The position numbers were made by a program, and so were the translations under genes. From Chromatiales bacterium (GTDB taxonomy: Bacteria > Pseudomonadota > Gammaproteobacteria > Steroidobacterales > GCA-2729495): a stretch of DNA of 64,000 nt. The stretch is taken from positions 1-64,000 of the forward strand of contig JABIQA010000098.1 in assembly GCA_018699155.1 (NCBI GenBank), read 5' to 3'. Below the pieces are notes generated by a model. It was not told the DNA's origin. It ran no database searches and worked only from the letters and a program-made list of their open reading frames with translations. Of this stretch, positions 26,094-33,858 are shown piece by piece (position 1 is the stretch's first letter; each line of letters opens with the position of its first letter).

Positions 26094-26558
26094 TCAGCTT
26101 TCGTGTTCTTCGCGAAACTTATCATGGCAGGTTTTGCATGAGGTACCGACCGCCTTAAAGGCTTTTCCCATAGCTGCGCGATCGCCTGATTCGGCAGCTC
26201 TGGCAAGCTCTGCGGTGGAATCAGCGGCATCTTGTGCGTATTTTTGATAAGTATCCATTTCAGTCCAGATCAGCGGTAAGGCATCGCCACCTTCCGAGCC
26301 GTTAGGCACCAGGTCCCCTATCAATGTGCTTGAAATGGCTAGAGCACGTGTATTGGCAATTAAATGTTTTTCCTTGGCGTTGGGTTCAACTTTGCCCAGA
26401 TAGACAGCAATAAAACCGCCAAAACTGCTGGCCACGGCTTCCATAACAGTTTCGCGGTATTTCGCTGCGTCACTGAGTTCAGCATCATCAGCCATAACAC
26501 TGTGTGCTGGCATGAGTAAAACTGCAGCCGCTATTGCGGCAAAAAAAATACGGTTCAT
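26094..26558 (-). CDS. Cytochrome c' family protein (class II cytochrome c)
   Basis: A 154-residue periplasmic protein with signal peptide (ending SVMADD) and a single C-terminal haem motif, CKTCHDKFREEH. The C-terminal position of the haem and the four-helix pattern are those of cytochrome c'-type proteins, which bind NO or act in redox sensing. Start ATG 26558 follows GAGCACG-like purines. It sits between an alpha/beta hydrolase and the dihaem cytochrome in one reverse-strand run. The precise partner is unknown. Confidence 0.87.
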   Translation of the reverse strand: MNRIFFAAIAAAVLLMPAHSVMADDAELSDAAKYRETVMEAVASSFGGFIAVYLGKVEPNAKEKHLIANTRALAISSTLIGDLVPNGSEGGDALPLIWTEMDTYQKYAQDAADSTAELARAAESGDRAAMGKAFKAVGTSCKTCHDKFREEHES

Positions 26559-26598
26559 AGATCGTGCTCCTATTGCATATTCATTGCTTTGAATTTAG

Positions 26599-27603
26599 TT
26601 AATTGAGTCTTTCATTTTCACTGATGACTTCAAAGTTTTCGTAGCGCTCATCAGGTAGGTTAAGCGTACCATCAAGAAATGCTCGCACATCAGCTCCGGT
26701 AACCTCGCCGGCTTCCTGCACGGCCATGTGTCCTACATCAGGATAGGTTTTTAGTTGCACGGATTCAGCGCCACTCAGCAGTTCGATGAACTCGGGCGCC
26801 TGCTCAACTTTTGCTTGGGGGTTTGCTTCGCCCCAAAGAATCAGTACCTGGGCGCGGACTGCAGCAATCACCTCTTCCAGGCCCTCGGATTTATATTGGC
26901 GCAGACGATCGAGCTCGGCCTCGCGCTGACCCTCGCGCATCCACATGTCATGCCAGCGGTCGACCAGCTCTTCTGGTAATTCGCTGGTTTCTCCCCAGGC
27001 AGATGACAGCATATATTTTGGAATGGCGCGTGGCAGAATATAGGCGAGGACTTGGGCAGAGTCGCCCGGCTTGCCGCGCTCCTTCATTTGCTCTTTGCCT
27101 GCCAGTGAGCCCGGACTGAGCAGAATGAGCTTGTCGACACGCTCGGGATGCCGGCTTGCATAGTAAAGCGCAACAGTGCCACCGAGTGACGTTCCAGCAA
27201 TAGAAAGTGTCTCCAGACCCAGCGCATCAATAAAACGATCGGCGAGATCTACGGTGCGCTCTACGCTGTAGTCGCCGCTGGGGTCCGTTCCGGTAAGGCC
27301 ATGGCTGGTCATGTCGAAACGAATGACACGATAGTCGTCTTTGAGTGCTTCGACCCAGGGCTCCCAGCCAAGCAGACTGGCGAAATGGGCGTGGACGAGC
27401 ACAATCGCCGGGCCTTCGCCTTCATCTCGGTAATGAATCCGCACCCCGTCAATATTCATGAAGCGTGATGCGTTGTTTGCGTATTTGGCTTCCAGCTCCG
27501 CGGCGGGTATGTCGCGGTAGGCCCACAAAGCCACCAGCAGGGCCACTAGTGATAGTGCGATTAGCGTACCCAGTGTGTAAGCGATGTAGCGTAATACTTT
27601 CAT
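26599..27603 (-). CDS. Membrane-anchored alpha/beta hydrolase
   Basis: A 334-residue hydrolase with an N-terminal transmembrane anchor (residues about 4-28) and an extracytoplasmic alpha/beta domain. Motifs: HYRDEGEGPAIVLVHAHFASLLGW (oxyanion region), the nucleophile elbow AGTSLGGTVAL (Ser), ILWGEANPQ for the acid and DVGHMAVQE for the His. ATG 27603 follows AGAGGCC at good spacing; an in-frame ATG at 27669 adds 22 unlikely residues. First gene of the four-gene reverse-strand group ending with the dehalogenase-like enzyme. Substrate unknown. Confidence 0.86.
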   Translation of the reverse strand: MKVLRYIAYTLGTLIALSLVALLVALWAYRDIPAAELEAKYANNASRFMNIDGVRIHYRDEGEGPAIVLVHAHFASLLGWEPWVEALKDDYRVIRFDMTSHGLTGTDPSGDYSVERTVDLADRFIDALGLETLSIAGTSLGGTVALYYASRHPERVDKLILLSPGSLAGKEQMKERGKPGDSAQVLAYILPRAIPKYMLSSAWGETSELPEELVDRWHDMWMREGQREAELDRLRQYKSEGLEEVIAAVRAQVLILWGEANPQAKVEQAPEFIELLSGAESVQLKTYPDVGHMAVQEAGEVTGADVRAFLDGTLNLPDERYENFEVISENERLN

Positions 27604-27714
27604 GCGATGGCCTCTTAAGTTTAGCGTCATCATACGCGAGTCGCTGGCGTTACAGTATGGTGAGTACAAGCCGGGCGAGCTTATTGTGCAGTTGATGAAC
27701 AGCCGGTATTTTTG

Positions 27715-27744
27715 TTGACAGACTGTCGATAAGTTGCGTATACC
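27715..27744 (+). promoter_or_regulatory. Promoter with overlapping palindrome for the ABC exporter/TetR operon
   Basis: TTGACA at 27715-27720 and TATACC at 27739-27744 are separated by 18 bases, a plausible sigma-70 promoter 30 bases before the permease start. GACAG-A-CTGTC at 27717-27727 is a perfect 11-base palindrome on top of the -35 box, the classic place for a TetR-type repressor, and a TetR gene closes this operon. Confidence 0.55.
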
Positions 27745-27774
27745 TGTATTTCACTAATCTTCGGCGGAGTCGAT

Positions 27775-28911
27775 ATGTTTCTGGCCTTGCGTGACCTGGC
27801 CTTTGCTAAAGGCCGCTTTTTGCTAATGAGCATGATCATTGCGCTCGTCGCATTTCTCATGACCCTGCTAAGCGGTTTGGCATCAGGCCTCATTAAAAAT
27901 AATATTTCCGGTTTGATGGCGCTGGACGTGACTCATCTCGCATTTGAGTACAACGACCGGCCCAATTATCGCAATAGCATGGTTGAACGTGAAATGTGGG
28001 AGGGCTGGCGCGACGCTGAAGGCGTATTGGCAGTCGAACCTCTTGGCCATACTCTTTTTACTGCGCGCACTCCCGAAGGTCTGCCGCTGGATGATGTTGT
28101 GTTATGGGGTGTCGAGCCAGGCAGTTTTCTTGAGCCCGAAGTGACCTTTGGCGAATCGCTTAAGGGCCCCGATGATGGCGTTATTATTTCCGCGCTGCTG
28201 GCGAATAAGCATGACGTGAAACTTGGCGATATGATTGTGCTCGACCGGGTGCTCACTAAGCTTACTGTTATAGGGATCACCGATGAGCAAAATATAGGTC
28301 ATGTGCCGGTGATCTATACCCCGATGCGCAAATGGCAGGAAGCCACCTATGGCCCGCCCGGTGGCCCTGCGCCTGGTGAGAGCCTTCCGGATATTCTATT
28401 TGACTACGCCAGCGTGATTGCGCTAAAGCTTACTCCGGATGCCGATATCGAAAGTGTCGATATTGAGTGGGGTACCGTCACGATGGATAAGCAGTTGGCT
28501 TATGAGGCGTCCTTGGGCTACAAAGAAGAGGTGCAAACCGTGCAGATGATTCAGGGCTTTATGGTGGTGATATCAGCATTGGTTATAGGAGCATTTTTCA
28601 CCATCTGGACTATCCAACGCACTCAGGAAATCGGTCTGGTTAAAGCACTGGGTGGTTCTAGTGCTTATTTATTACGCGACACTATGGCGCAGGCCCTCAT
28701 CCTTATGCTATTGGCGGTTGGTATAGGTACATTCTTCGCCGTTTGGCTCGGGCTCTCGTTGGAGGAGTCGGGCAAACCATTTATGTTGGTCAGAGACAAT
28801 ATTGCCGGGTCTTCAGGGCTGCTGATTGTGGCCGGTTTAATTGGCAGTATGGTGTCGGTGCGGCTGATTGCGCGTATCGATCCAATTATCGCGCTCGGTC
28901 GCACTCGCTAG
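27775..28911 (+). CDS. ABC transporter permease, FtsX/DevC-like
   Basis: A 378-residue permease with one N-terminal transmembrane helix (about 15-40), a large extracytoplasmic domain (about 45-255) and three C-terminal helices, the FtsX/MacB layout. QTVQMIQGFMVVISALVIGAFFTIWTIQRTQEIGLVKALGGS is the typical first C-terminal segment with the cytoplasmic coupling helix. The ATPase gene follows 9 bases later. Such DevC-like pairs commonly export lipids or hydrophobic compounds with an adaptor, but no membrane-fusion protein is encoded here. Controlled probably by the TetR gene at the end of the operon. Confidence 0.87.
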   Translation: MFLALRDLAFAKGRFLLMSMIIALVAFLMTLLSGLASGLIKNNISGLMALDVTHLAFEYNDRPNYRNSMVEREMWEGWRDAEGVLAVEPLGHTLFTARTPEGLPLDDVVLWGVEPGSFLEPEVTFGESLKGPDDGVIISALLANKHDVKLGDMIVLDRVLTKLTVIGITDEQNIGHVPVIYTPMRKWQEATYGPPGGPAPGESLPDILFDYASVIALKLTPDADIESVDIEWGTVTMDKQLAYEASLGYKEEVQTVQMIQGFMVVISALVIGAFFTIWTIQRTQEIGLVKALGGSSAYLLRDTMAQALILMLLAVGIGTFFAVWLGLSLEESGKPFMLVRDNIAGSSGLLIVAGLIGSMVSVRLIARIDPIIALGRTR

Positions 28912-28920
28912 GAGAGCATC

Positions 28921-29613
28921 ATGGGCTTACAGGTTAAAGATGTGGTGTTGGAGCTCGGTGACGGCGATCAGAAAATTACAGCGCTCGATCATGTGAGTTT
29001 CGGCATTGCCGCGGGAGAATTACTTGCGGTATTAGGCCCCTCCGGCGCAGGTAAATCGAGTTTGCTTGCGGTTTGCGGTGGCTTGAGACACCCGACTTCC
29101 GGAACGGTGGTGATCGGAGACAAGGAGTTGACGGCGATGCACGATAGTCAGCTAACCCGCTTGCGACTGAAGTCGATTGGCTTTGTGTTTCAGCAATCGA
29201 ACCTTATTTCTTCGCTGACCTCACTCGACCAGCTGATGCTAATGGTTCATCTGGGCGGCCACAGGCCCACCAAGGCGGATCGTGATCATGCGATGTCGCT
29301 CCTGCGATCAGTTGATATGGCGCATCGCGCAAATCGCTTGCCGGATCAGTTGTCAGGTGGCGAGCGTCAGCGCATAGGTATTGCCCGGGCATTAATGACC
29401 AAGCCTTCGCTGCTGCTTGTGGATGAGCCCACATCAATGCTGGATAGGGTTCGCGGTCGTCAGATTGTGGAGCTGCTGAGCGAGCAATGTCATCAGCACC
29501 AGGTAGCGGCAGTTATGGTTACGCATGACAGATCGATGCTTGATGCTGCAGATCGCAGCCTGCACATTGTTGATGGTCGCATACAGGAAGCAGCAGTAAG
29601 TGCCACGAATTGA
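28921..29613 (+). CDS. ABC transporter ATP-binding protein (LolD/MacB-like)
   Basis: The 230-residue ATPase partner of the preceding permease. Walker A GPSGAGKSS near 38, Q-loop FVFQQSNL, signature LSGGERQRIGIARAL near 142, Walker B LLLVDEPTS and H-loop MVTHD are all present. GGAG precedes ATG 28921. Its 3' end overlaps the TetR gene by 14 bases, so all three are one transcription unit. Confidence 0.92.
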   Translation: MGLQVKDVVLELGDGDQKITALDHVSFGIAAGELLAVLGPSGAGKSSLLAVCGGLRHPTSGTVVIGDKELTAMHDSQLTRLRLKSIGFVFQQSNLISSLTSLDQLMLMVHLGGHRPTKADRDHAMSLLRSVDMAHRANRLPDQLSGGERQRIGIARALMTKPSLLLVDEPTSMLDRVRGRQIVELLSEQCHQHQVAAVMVTHDRSMLDAADRSLHIVDGRIQEAAVSATN

Positions 29614-30208
29614 AGCTGATAGCGTTGCCGAACATGTAAGACAGCAGACTGAACGGCTGTTGGATATGTCCAGCCTGCTTTTTAAAACAAAGGGTTATCA
29701 CGCAACCGATATGGGGGTGATTGCAGCCAAGATGGGTTTGGCACGCAGTTCCCTGTATCGCTATTACCCGAATAAAGATCATATTTTATTAGCCTGTATA
29801 TCCCGTGATATGGCTCCTCTTCTTGATGCTTTTGCAGCCCTGACCGAAAACTACACCGACCCTAACGAGAGGGTGGTTGCCTGGCTGAACCTGCAGATTG
29901 ATTCGGCCAGAAGTCCAGATTGCGCAAGCATGGCGTTGATGAGTGAGTCGCGTTATGCAGGCAGTGAGTTCCAAACCGAAATCATGGCTCTGCATCAACA
30001 GCCGGGCCATGTGCTTGAGCAAGCGCTGGGCGAGCTTGATCATCTAACTGCCAGTGAGGCTCAGTTATTGGCCAAAATGATTGCTGGAATGAGCCATGCG
30101 GCAATGATGCACTTGATGGATCAGGCCTCTTCTGGTCTGCAGAGTAGCAATCAGGTGCGAGACCTTTTGCGCAAAGCTGTAGAGCGGATTATTGGTGCGA
30201 GAGAATAA
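29600..30208 (+). CDS. TetR family transcriptional regulator
   Basis: A 202-residue repressor-type protein: N-terminal HTH near 25-65 (LLFKTKGYHATDMGVIAAKMGLARSSLYRYYPNKDHIL, the TetR DNA-binding pattern) and a helical ligand domain with many Met and Leu. The start is GTG 29600, 9 bases after AGGAAG and inside the ATPase gene, so expression is coupled to the exporter. The simple reading is an autoregulated exporter responding to its substrate, with the palindrome at 27717 as operator. Confidence 0.9.
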   Translation: MPRIEADSVAEHVRQQTERLLDMSSLLFKTKGYHATDMGVIAAKMGLARSSLYRYYPNKDHILLACISRDMAPLLDAFAALTENYTDPNERVVAWLNLQIDSARSPDCASMALMSESRYAGSEFQTEIMALHQQPGHVLEQALGELDHLTASEAQLLAKMIAGMSHAAMMHLMDQASSGLQSSNQVRDLLRKAVERIIGARE

Positions 30209-30265
30209 AGAGGTAGGCTTTAATTTTTTAGTGGCATCGCCCAATAGGCGGAGCGAGGAGTGGCT

Positions 30266-31375
30266 ATGAAACTATTTTTCCACTGTTGCCAGTCAACAAT
30301 GATTGGTATCTTAGTTTGTGGTGCCCCGGTTGTTGTAAGCCAGGCGCAAGATGCGCATCAGCATATGCATAGCGATGTTCCGGCCATGGACGCCACTGGC
30401 AAACGGAGTGCTCCAAAAATGGACCATTCTCTGACGCCCGAGCAGTTGGCGGACTTGCGCGAAAAGATATCTTTGTATCGTGCGATGACTGACCGCGAAG
30501 CCGAATTAAATATGGCAATGATGCGTCCGAACTATGAGTGGTATGTCAGCGACCCAGGTGTAAGCGGTGACTTTGGTGTGCTGGTGTTAGCTCACGGGGT
30601 TGGCGAAAACAGTGACCGTATATTTCATGACACTCTGAGGCCGATGTCAGCGGAGCAACCTACCGCCATTTCCTTCGGTATGGCAATGATGATGTCTTCA
30701 CATATTCAATCCGGGGTCGATGATCTAACTAATGCCGGTGCGGAGACCATCGTTCTGGTGCCGACGGCAATGACTCAATATAACTCCCTAACCCGGCAGT
30801 GGGAGTATGTGTTTGGTATGCGCGAAGAATCCTCTTACCTCGATGTTCCACGGGTCAGCACCAACGCGAATGTGTTGATGACCGCACATTTTGATGCGCA
30901 TCCGCTAATTACCGAAATTCTGGTTGATTACACCAATGAGCAGAGCAGCGATCCGGCCAAAGAAACAATCATTCTAGTGGGGCATGGCCCTGAAGAGATT
31001 GAAGATAACGTGCTTGACCTTGATTTGTTGCAGCCGCACGTTGACCGGATAAAAGCACAGGGCGGTTTCGCTGATGTGAAGATTATAAACCTGCAGGATG
31101 ATGCTTACCCGCCAATCCGTGCAGGCAACGTGAAGAAACTTCGCCGTTGGGTAAGCGGTGCGCAGCGTCAGGGAAACAATGTAATTATTGTGGTTGTTAC
31201 TTCAGCGAGTTTCGGTGTGCAGCAAAAAATCATAGAAGACCTGCGTGGTTTGGATTATCGTTTTGCCGACAAAGGTTTAGCTGAACATCCGAACTACCAG
31301 AAATGGATTGTCGCCGTGGTGAACGAGCGTCTGGCAGCAGAAGTCGAAGCTGAGCAGGCAAGGTCAGCGCGCTAG
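30266..31375 (+). CDS. Exported CbiX/sirohydrochlorin-chelatase-like protein, copy 1
   Basis: A 369-residue protein with a signal peptide (cleaved near VSQAQDA) and a His/Met-rich N-terminal tail (HQHMHSDVPAMD). The mature part has two half-domains resembling CbiX/CbiK chelatases: VLVLAHGVGENSD near 112 and IILVGHGPEE near 240, each with the HG motif at the end of a strand. The position where cobaltochelatases carry a second metal-binding His (after the VP strand) reads VLVPTAMTQYNSL, without His. So fold yes, chelatase activity doubtful. GAGGAG lies 5 bases before ATG 30266. Paralogue of the gene at 32104. Confidence 0.75.
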   Translation: MKLFFHCCQSTMIGILVCGAPVVVSQAQDAHQHMHSDVPAMDATGKRSAPKMDHSLTPEQLADLREKISLYRAMTDREAELNMAMMRPNYEWYVSDPGVSGDFGVLVLAHGVGENSDRIFHDTLRPMSAEQPTAISFGMAMMMSSHIQSGVDDLTNAGAETIVLVPTAMTQYNSLTRQWEYVFGMREESSYLDVPRVSTNANVLMTAHFDAHPLITEILVDYTNEQSSDPAKETIILVGHGPEEIEDNVLDLDLLQPHVDRIKAQGGFADVKIINLQDDAYPPIRAGNVKKLRRWVSGAQRQGNNVIIVVVTSASFGVQQKIIEDLRGLDYRFADKGLAEHPNYQKWIVAVVNERLAAEVEAEQARSAR

Positions 31376-31936
31376 TTTGCGCTTAATAGTCATTATCGCA
31401 CCTGTAATAATAATTACACCGGTGGTTCCCTGCGCTACTGTGGTGGCCGCGAGTTTTGCCTGTTTCATGATTACTGCCGCATCCGCGACACCGCCCAACT
31501 CAACTGGGAATGCCGCTATCGTCATAAGTAATGTGATGTTTTCTAGCCAATCGAACAGAGCAGGAATCAGTAACACTACAAACAGATGTCGCTGCAGTGC
31601 ATATTCATACCAGCGGGGCAGGTTGTGGCGTAGAACATAGGCCCAGATTGCCGCCAGAAACAGTCCCGCAAACAATGGGAAGAAGTAATCGATACTGGTA
31701 AATATGTAATACAGGCTGAACGCCTGATCACTGTAGTCTGCGAGCTGCGCGAAGATCTTGTCGCTGTTTAGCGAATTCTGCAGGTCGAATGGCTTAGCGC
31801 CATTGGCATAGGGTTTAAATTTTTCTCCAAGAAAGAGCAATACCTGAAGACTGCCAAAGAAACCGGCAAACAACAGTGCAAACTTCCACGCAGAACATGA
31901 GCAGCGGATAATGAATTGGTTAATGGGTTTTAACAT
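31364..31936 (-). CDS. Integral membrane protein of unknown function
   Basis: A 190-residue protein with about four hydrophobic helices (near 17-37, 75-100, 115-135 and 165-182). Conspicuous features are a long first loop (KPFDLQNSLNSDKIFAQL) and the motif FDWLENITLL at the third helix. I do not recognise a named family. It is encoded on the opposite strand between the two CbiX-like genes, and its 3' end overlaps the end of copy 1 by 12 bases. Confidence 0.7.
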   Translation of the reverse strand: MLKPINQFIIRCSCSAWKFALLFAGFFGSLQVLLFLGEKFKPYANGAKPFDLQNSLNSDKIFAQLADYSDQAFSLYYIFTSIDYFFPLFAGLFLAAIWAYVLRHNLPRWYEYALQRHLFVVLLIPALFDWLENITLLMTIAAFPVELGGVADAAVIMKQAKLAATTVAQGTTGVIIITGAIMTIKRKLAR

Positions 31937-32049
31937 GCCATATTGCTCCCAAAGTCAGTAGCGCCAATCACGCCGCAGGGGGGAGAAGTGTCGCCGTATC
32001 CTGCCGTATATCTCAAATCAGAGCAAGGTTGATACGGTTCGATTCTGCA

Positions 32050-32077
32050 TTGCCAGACCAGCGCAAGCTGCTATGCT
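32050..32077 (+). promoter_or_regulatory. Candidate promoter of CbiX-like copy 2
   Basis: TTGCCA and TATGCT spaced by 16 bases, with the start codon about 27 bases further on. This gives copy 2 its own promoter, which is needed because a reverse-strand gene separates it from copy 1. Confidence 0.35.
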
Positions 32078-32103
32078 TAGTGTCAGGTTAAACAAGGGTG
32101 TTG

Positions 32104-33195
32104 ATGATGGGGATTTTAAAAATGATGCGCTGCCAGTTGGTTTTTGTTTCGATCGTGTTAGCGAGTGGCTTTGCGGTTGCTGAAGAGGCGCCCAACCCTC
32201 ATGCCGGACATGCAATGGGTGGTGCTGAGATGGATGAGCAGGGCCGGCGTCTTTATGGTCAAGGTCATCAGGTTACCGATGCGGCTGCCGATGAGCTGCG
32301 GGGCCGGATCGACCAGTTTGCCGGTGCCGATACCGCCATGATCCAGCAGGTGATGGATCGTATGGGTTCCAATTATGAGTGGTATATCAGCGATCTGCAG
32401 TTGCGTGGAGATACCGGTGTACTCATTCTTGCGCACGGGTTTCGTGCCGCCGGCGACGATATTTTCCGCCAACGTCTCGCGCCTTTGGCGGACCAGGATC
32501 CGACCGCGCTTGCTATGGGTATGAGCATGATGATGTCCGAGCACATCCAGTTGGCAATTAATGACCTCGAAGCAGCCGGCGCTAAACGGATTGTGGTGGT
32601 CCCCGTGGTTAGCAACCGTTACAACAGCCTGATGCGCCAGTGGGAATATATTTTCGGTTTGAATGACGAACCCGCGTATATGGCTGTGCCCCGTGTGGAG
32701 AGTAAGGTTGAGCTTTTCATGACCAGCCCTCCCGCAGATGCTCCGCTAATAGCGGCAACGCTGGCCGACTATGCGCGTGAAATTAGTACGACACCTGATA
32801 ATGAGTTTTTACTGTTGGTGGCGCATGGTCCTGAAGCTGCGGCCGACAACGAAATTGTGCTGGATATGCTGAGTAATCTTGTTGGGCAAGTGCAAGAATC
32901 GGTTGGTTTTGCAGCGGTAGGGGTCGTCTCACTTCAGGACGATTCGCCGAAAGAAGTTCGTGCAGCGAATGTTGCGGCAATGCGCCAGTTGATTGAGCAG
33001 GCAGAGGCGGATGGCTATAAGGTTTTGGTTATTACCAACCTGCTGAGTGCACGCGCTGTGCAGGCGGAGTTAAGGCGTGACTTGCGCGGCCTTAATTACA
33101 CATTTAACGCGAAAGGCATTGTTCAGCACGATAACTTTATTCGCTGGATTGAAGCATCGGTTGCCGACACGCTTGAGCTAAATCCCCAGTCGTAG
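32104..33195 (+). CDS. Exported CbiX/sirohydrochlorin-chelatase-like protein, copy 2
   Basis: A 363-residue paralogue of the protein at 30266, with its own signal peptide (ending GFAVAEE) and a short His-rich tail (HAGHAMGG). Shared blocks include SNYEWYISD, a Met-rich helix (ALAMGMSMMMSEHIQ), RYNSLMRQWEYIFG and LRGLNYTFNAKG. The two HG motifs are in VLILAHGFRAAGDD and LLLVAHGPEAAADN. As in copy 1, the segment after the VP strand (VVVPVVSNRYNSL) lacks the second chelatase His. AAGGG precedes ATG 32104; ATG 32107 and 32122 are alternatives. Its stop is 2 bases from the convergent lipoprotein gene. Confidence 0.75.
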   Translation: MMGILKMMRCQLVFVSIVLASGFAVAEEAPNPHAGHAMGGAEMDEQGRRLYGQGHQVTDAAADELRGRIDQFAGADTAMIQQVMDRMGSNYEWYISDLQLRGDTGVLILAHGFRAAGDDIFRQRLAPLADQDPTALAMGMSMMMSEHIQLAINDLEAAGAKRIVVVPVVSNRYNSLMRQWEYIFGLNDEPAYMAVPRVESKVELFMTSPPADAPLIAATLADYAREISTTPDNEFLLLVAHGPEAAADNEIVLDMLSNLVGQVQESVGFAAVGVVSLQDDSPKEVRAANVAAMRQLIEQAEADGYKVLVITNLLSARAVQAELRRDLRGLNYTFNAKGIVQHDNFIRWIEASVADTLELNPQS

Positions 33196-33197
33196 CT

Positions 33198-33848
33198 CTA
33201 GTCTTCCTGTTGCAGGCTGGCTGCGGCTTTGGCATCAACTTCCTGTTGAGTAAGAATATCGCCAGCTATTTCTTTGGCTAACTCGGAAATAAGGTCGCTA
33301 AGCGCCGCCACTTGTGAAGAATAGCTGCTTGACGATACCTGTTGGGTAAGCACCGTGCGCTTTGCCAGCAAGGTCACCCTAGGCCGAGGAGTAACAAGGT
33401 TCCACTGTGCCTTGAGTGTGGCAGTGTTGTTGGCATCTACGTCGAAGCGCGTGATTGTGATGAGAACCTGATAATCAAACAGCTCAATAGCATCATTGCC
33501 GACCCCGAATTCATGCACCCAATTGCTACTAAGGGCGTCACTCAGGTTTGTGGTGAGGATCCGACTAATACTTTGTTCTAGTGGCTCGACCCAGCGATCG
33601 AATTCAGCAACCTCTACCTGATAATCATCTTGCCGGGTGACTATGTTGGGCTGTTGGAGGTAGCGCGCAATATACAGCGGACCTAGTCGCACACTTAGCA
33701 TGCTGGATGGCGAGCTATCAGTTTGGCTAATGCGTTCTTCCAATTGATAGTAGCGAGTAGGCGGAGATGAGCCGCAGGCTGCAAGGAGTGCGAGCCCGAT
33801 GATGAGTGCAAGTAATTTTCCGCAGGTCTGAAATATTTTTCCAGTCAT
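33198..33848 (-). CDS. PqiC-like ABC transport auxiliary lipoprotein
   Basis: A 216-residue outer-membrane-type lipoprotein (lipobox LALLAACG) of the PqiC/ABC_trans_aux family. RYYQLEE after the lipobox and VRLGPLYIARYLQQPNIVTRQDDYQVEVAEFDRWVEPLEQSISRIL are the family hallmarks. It is the last gene of the MCE operon, 10 bases after the MCE gene, and would receive or pass on lipid at the outer membrane. Confidence 0.88.
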   Translation of the reverse strand: MTGKIFQTCGKLLALIIGLALLAACGSSPPTRYYQLEERISQTDSSPSSMLSVRLGPLYIARYLQQPNIVTRQDDYQVEVAEFDRWVEPLEQSISRILTTNLSDALSSNWVHEFGVGNDAIELFDYQVLITITRFDVDANNTATLKAQWNLVTPRPRVTLLAKRTVLTQQVSSSSYSSQVAALSDLISELAKEIAGDILTQQEVDAKAAASLQQED

Positions 33849-33858
33849 TGACGTCTAC

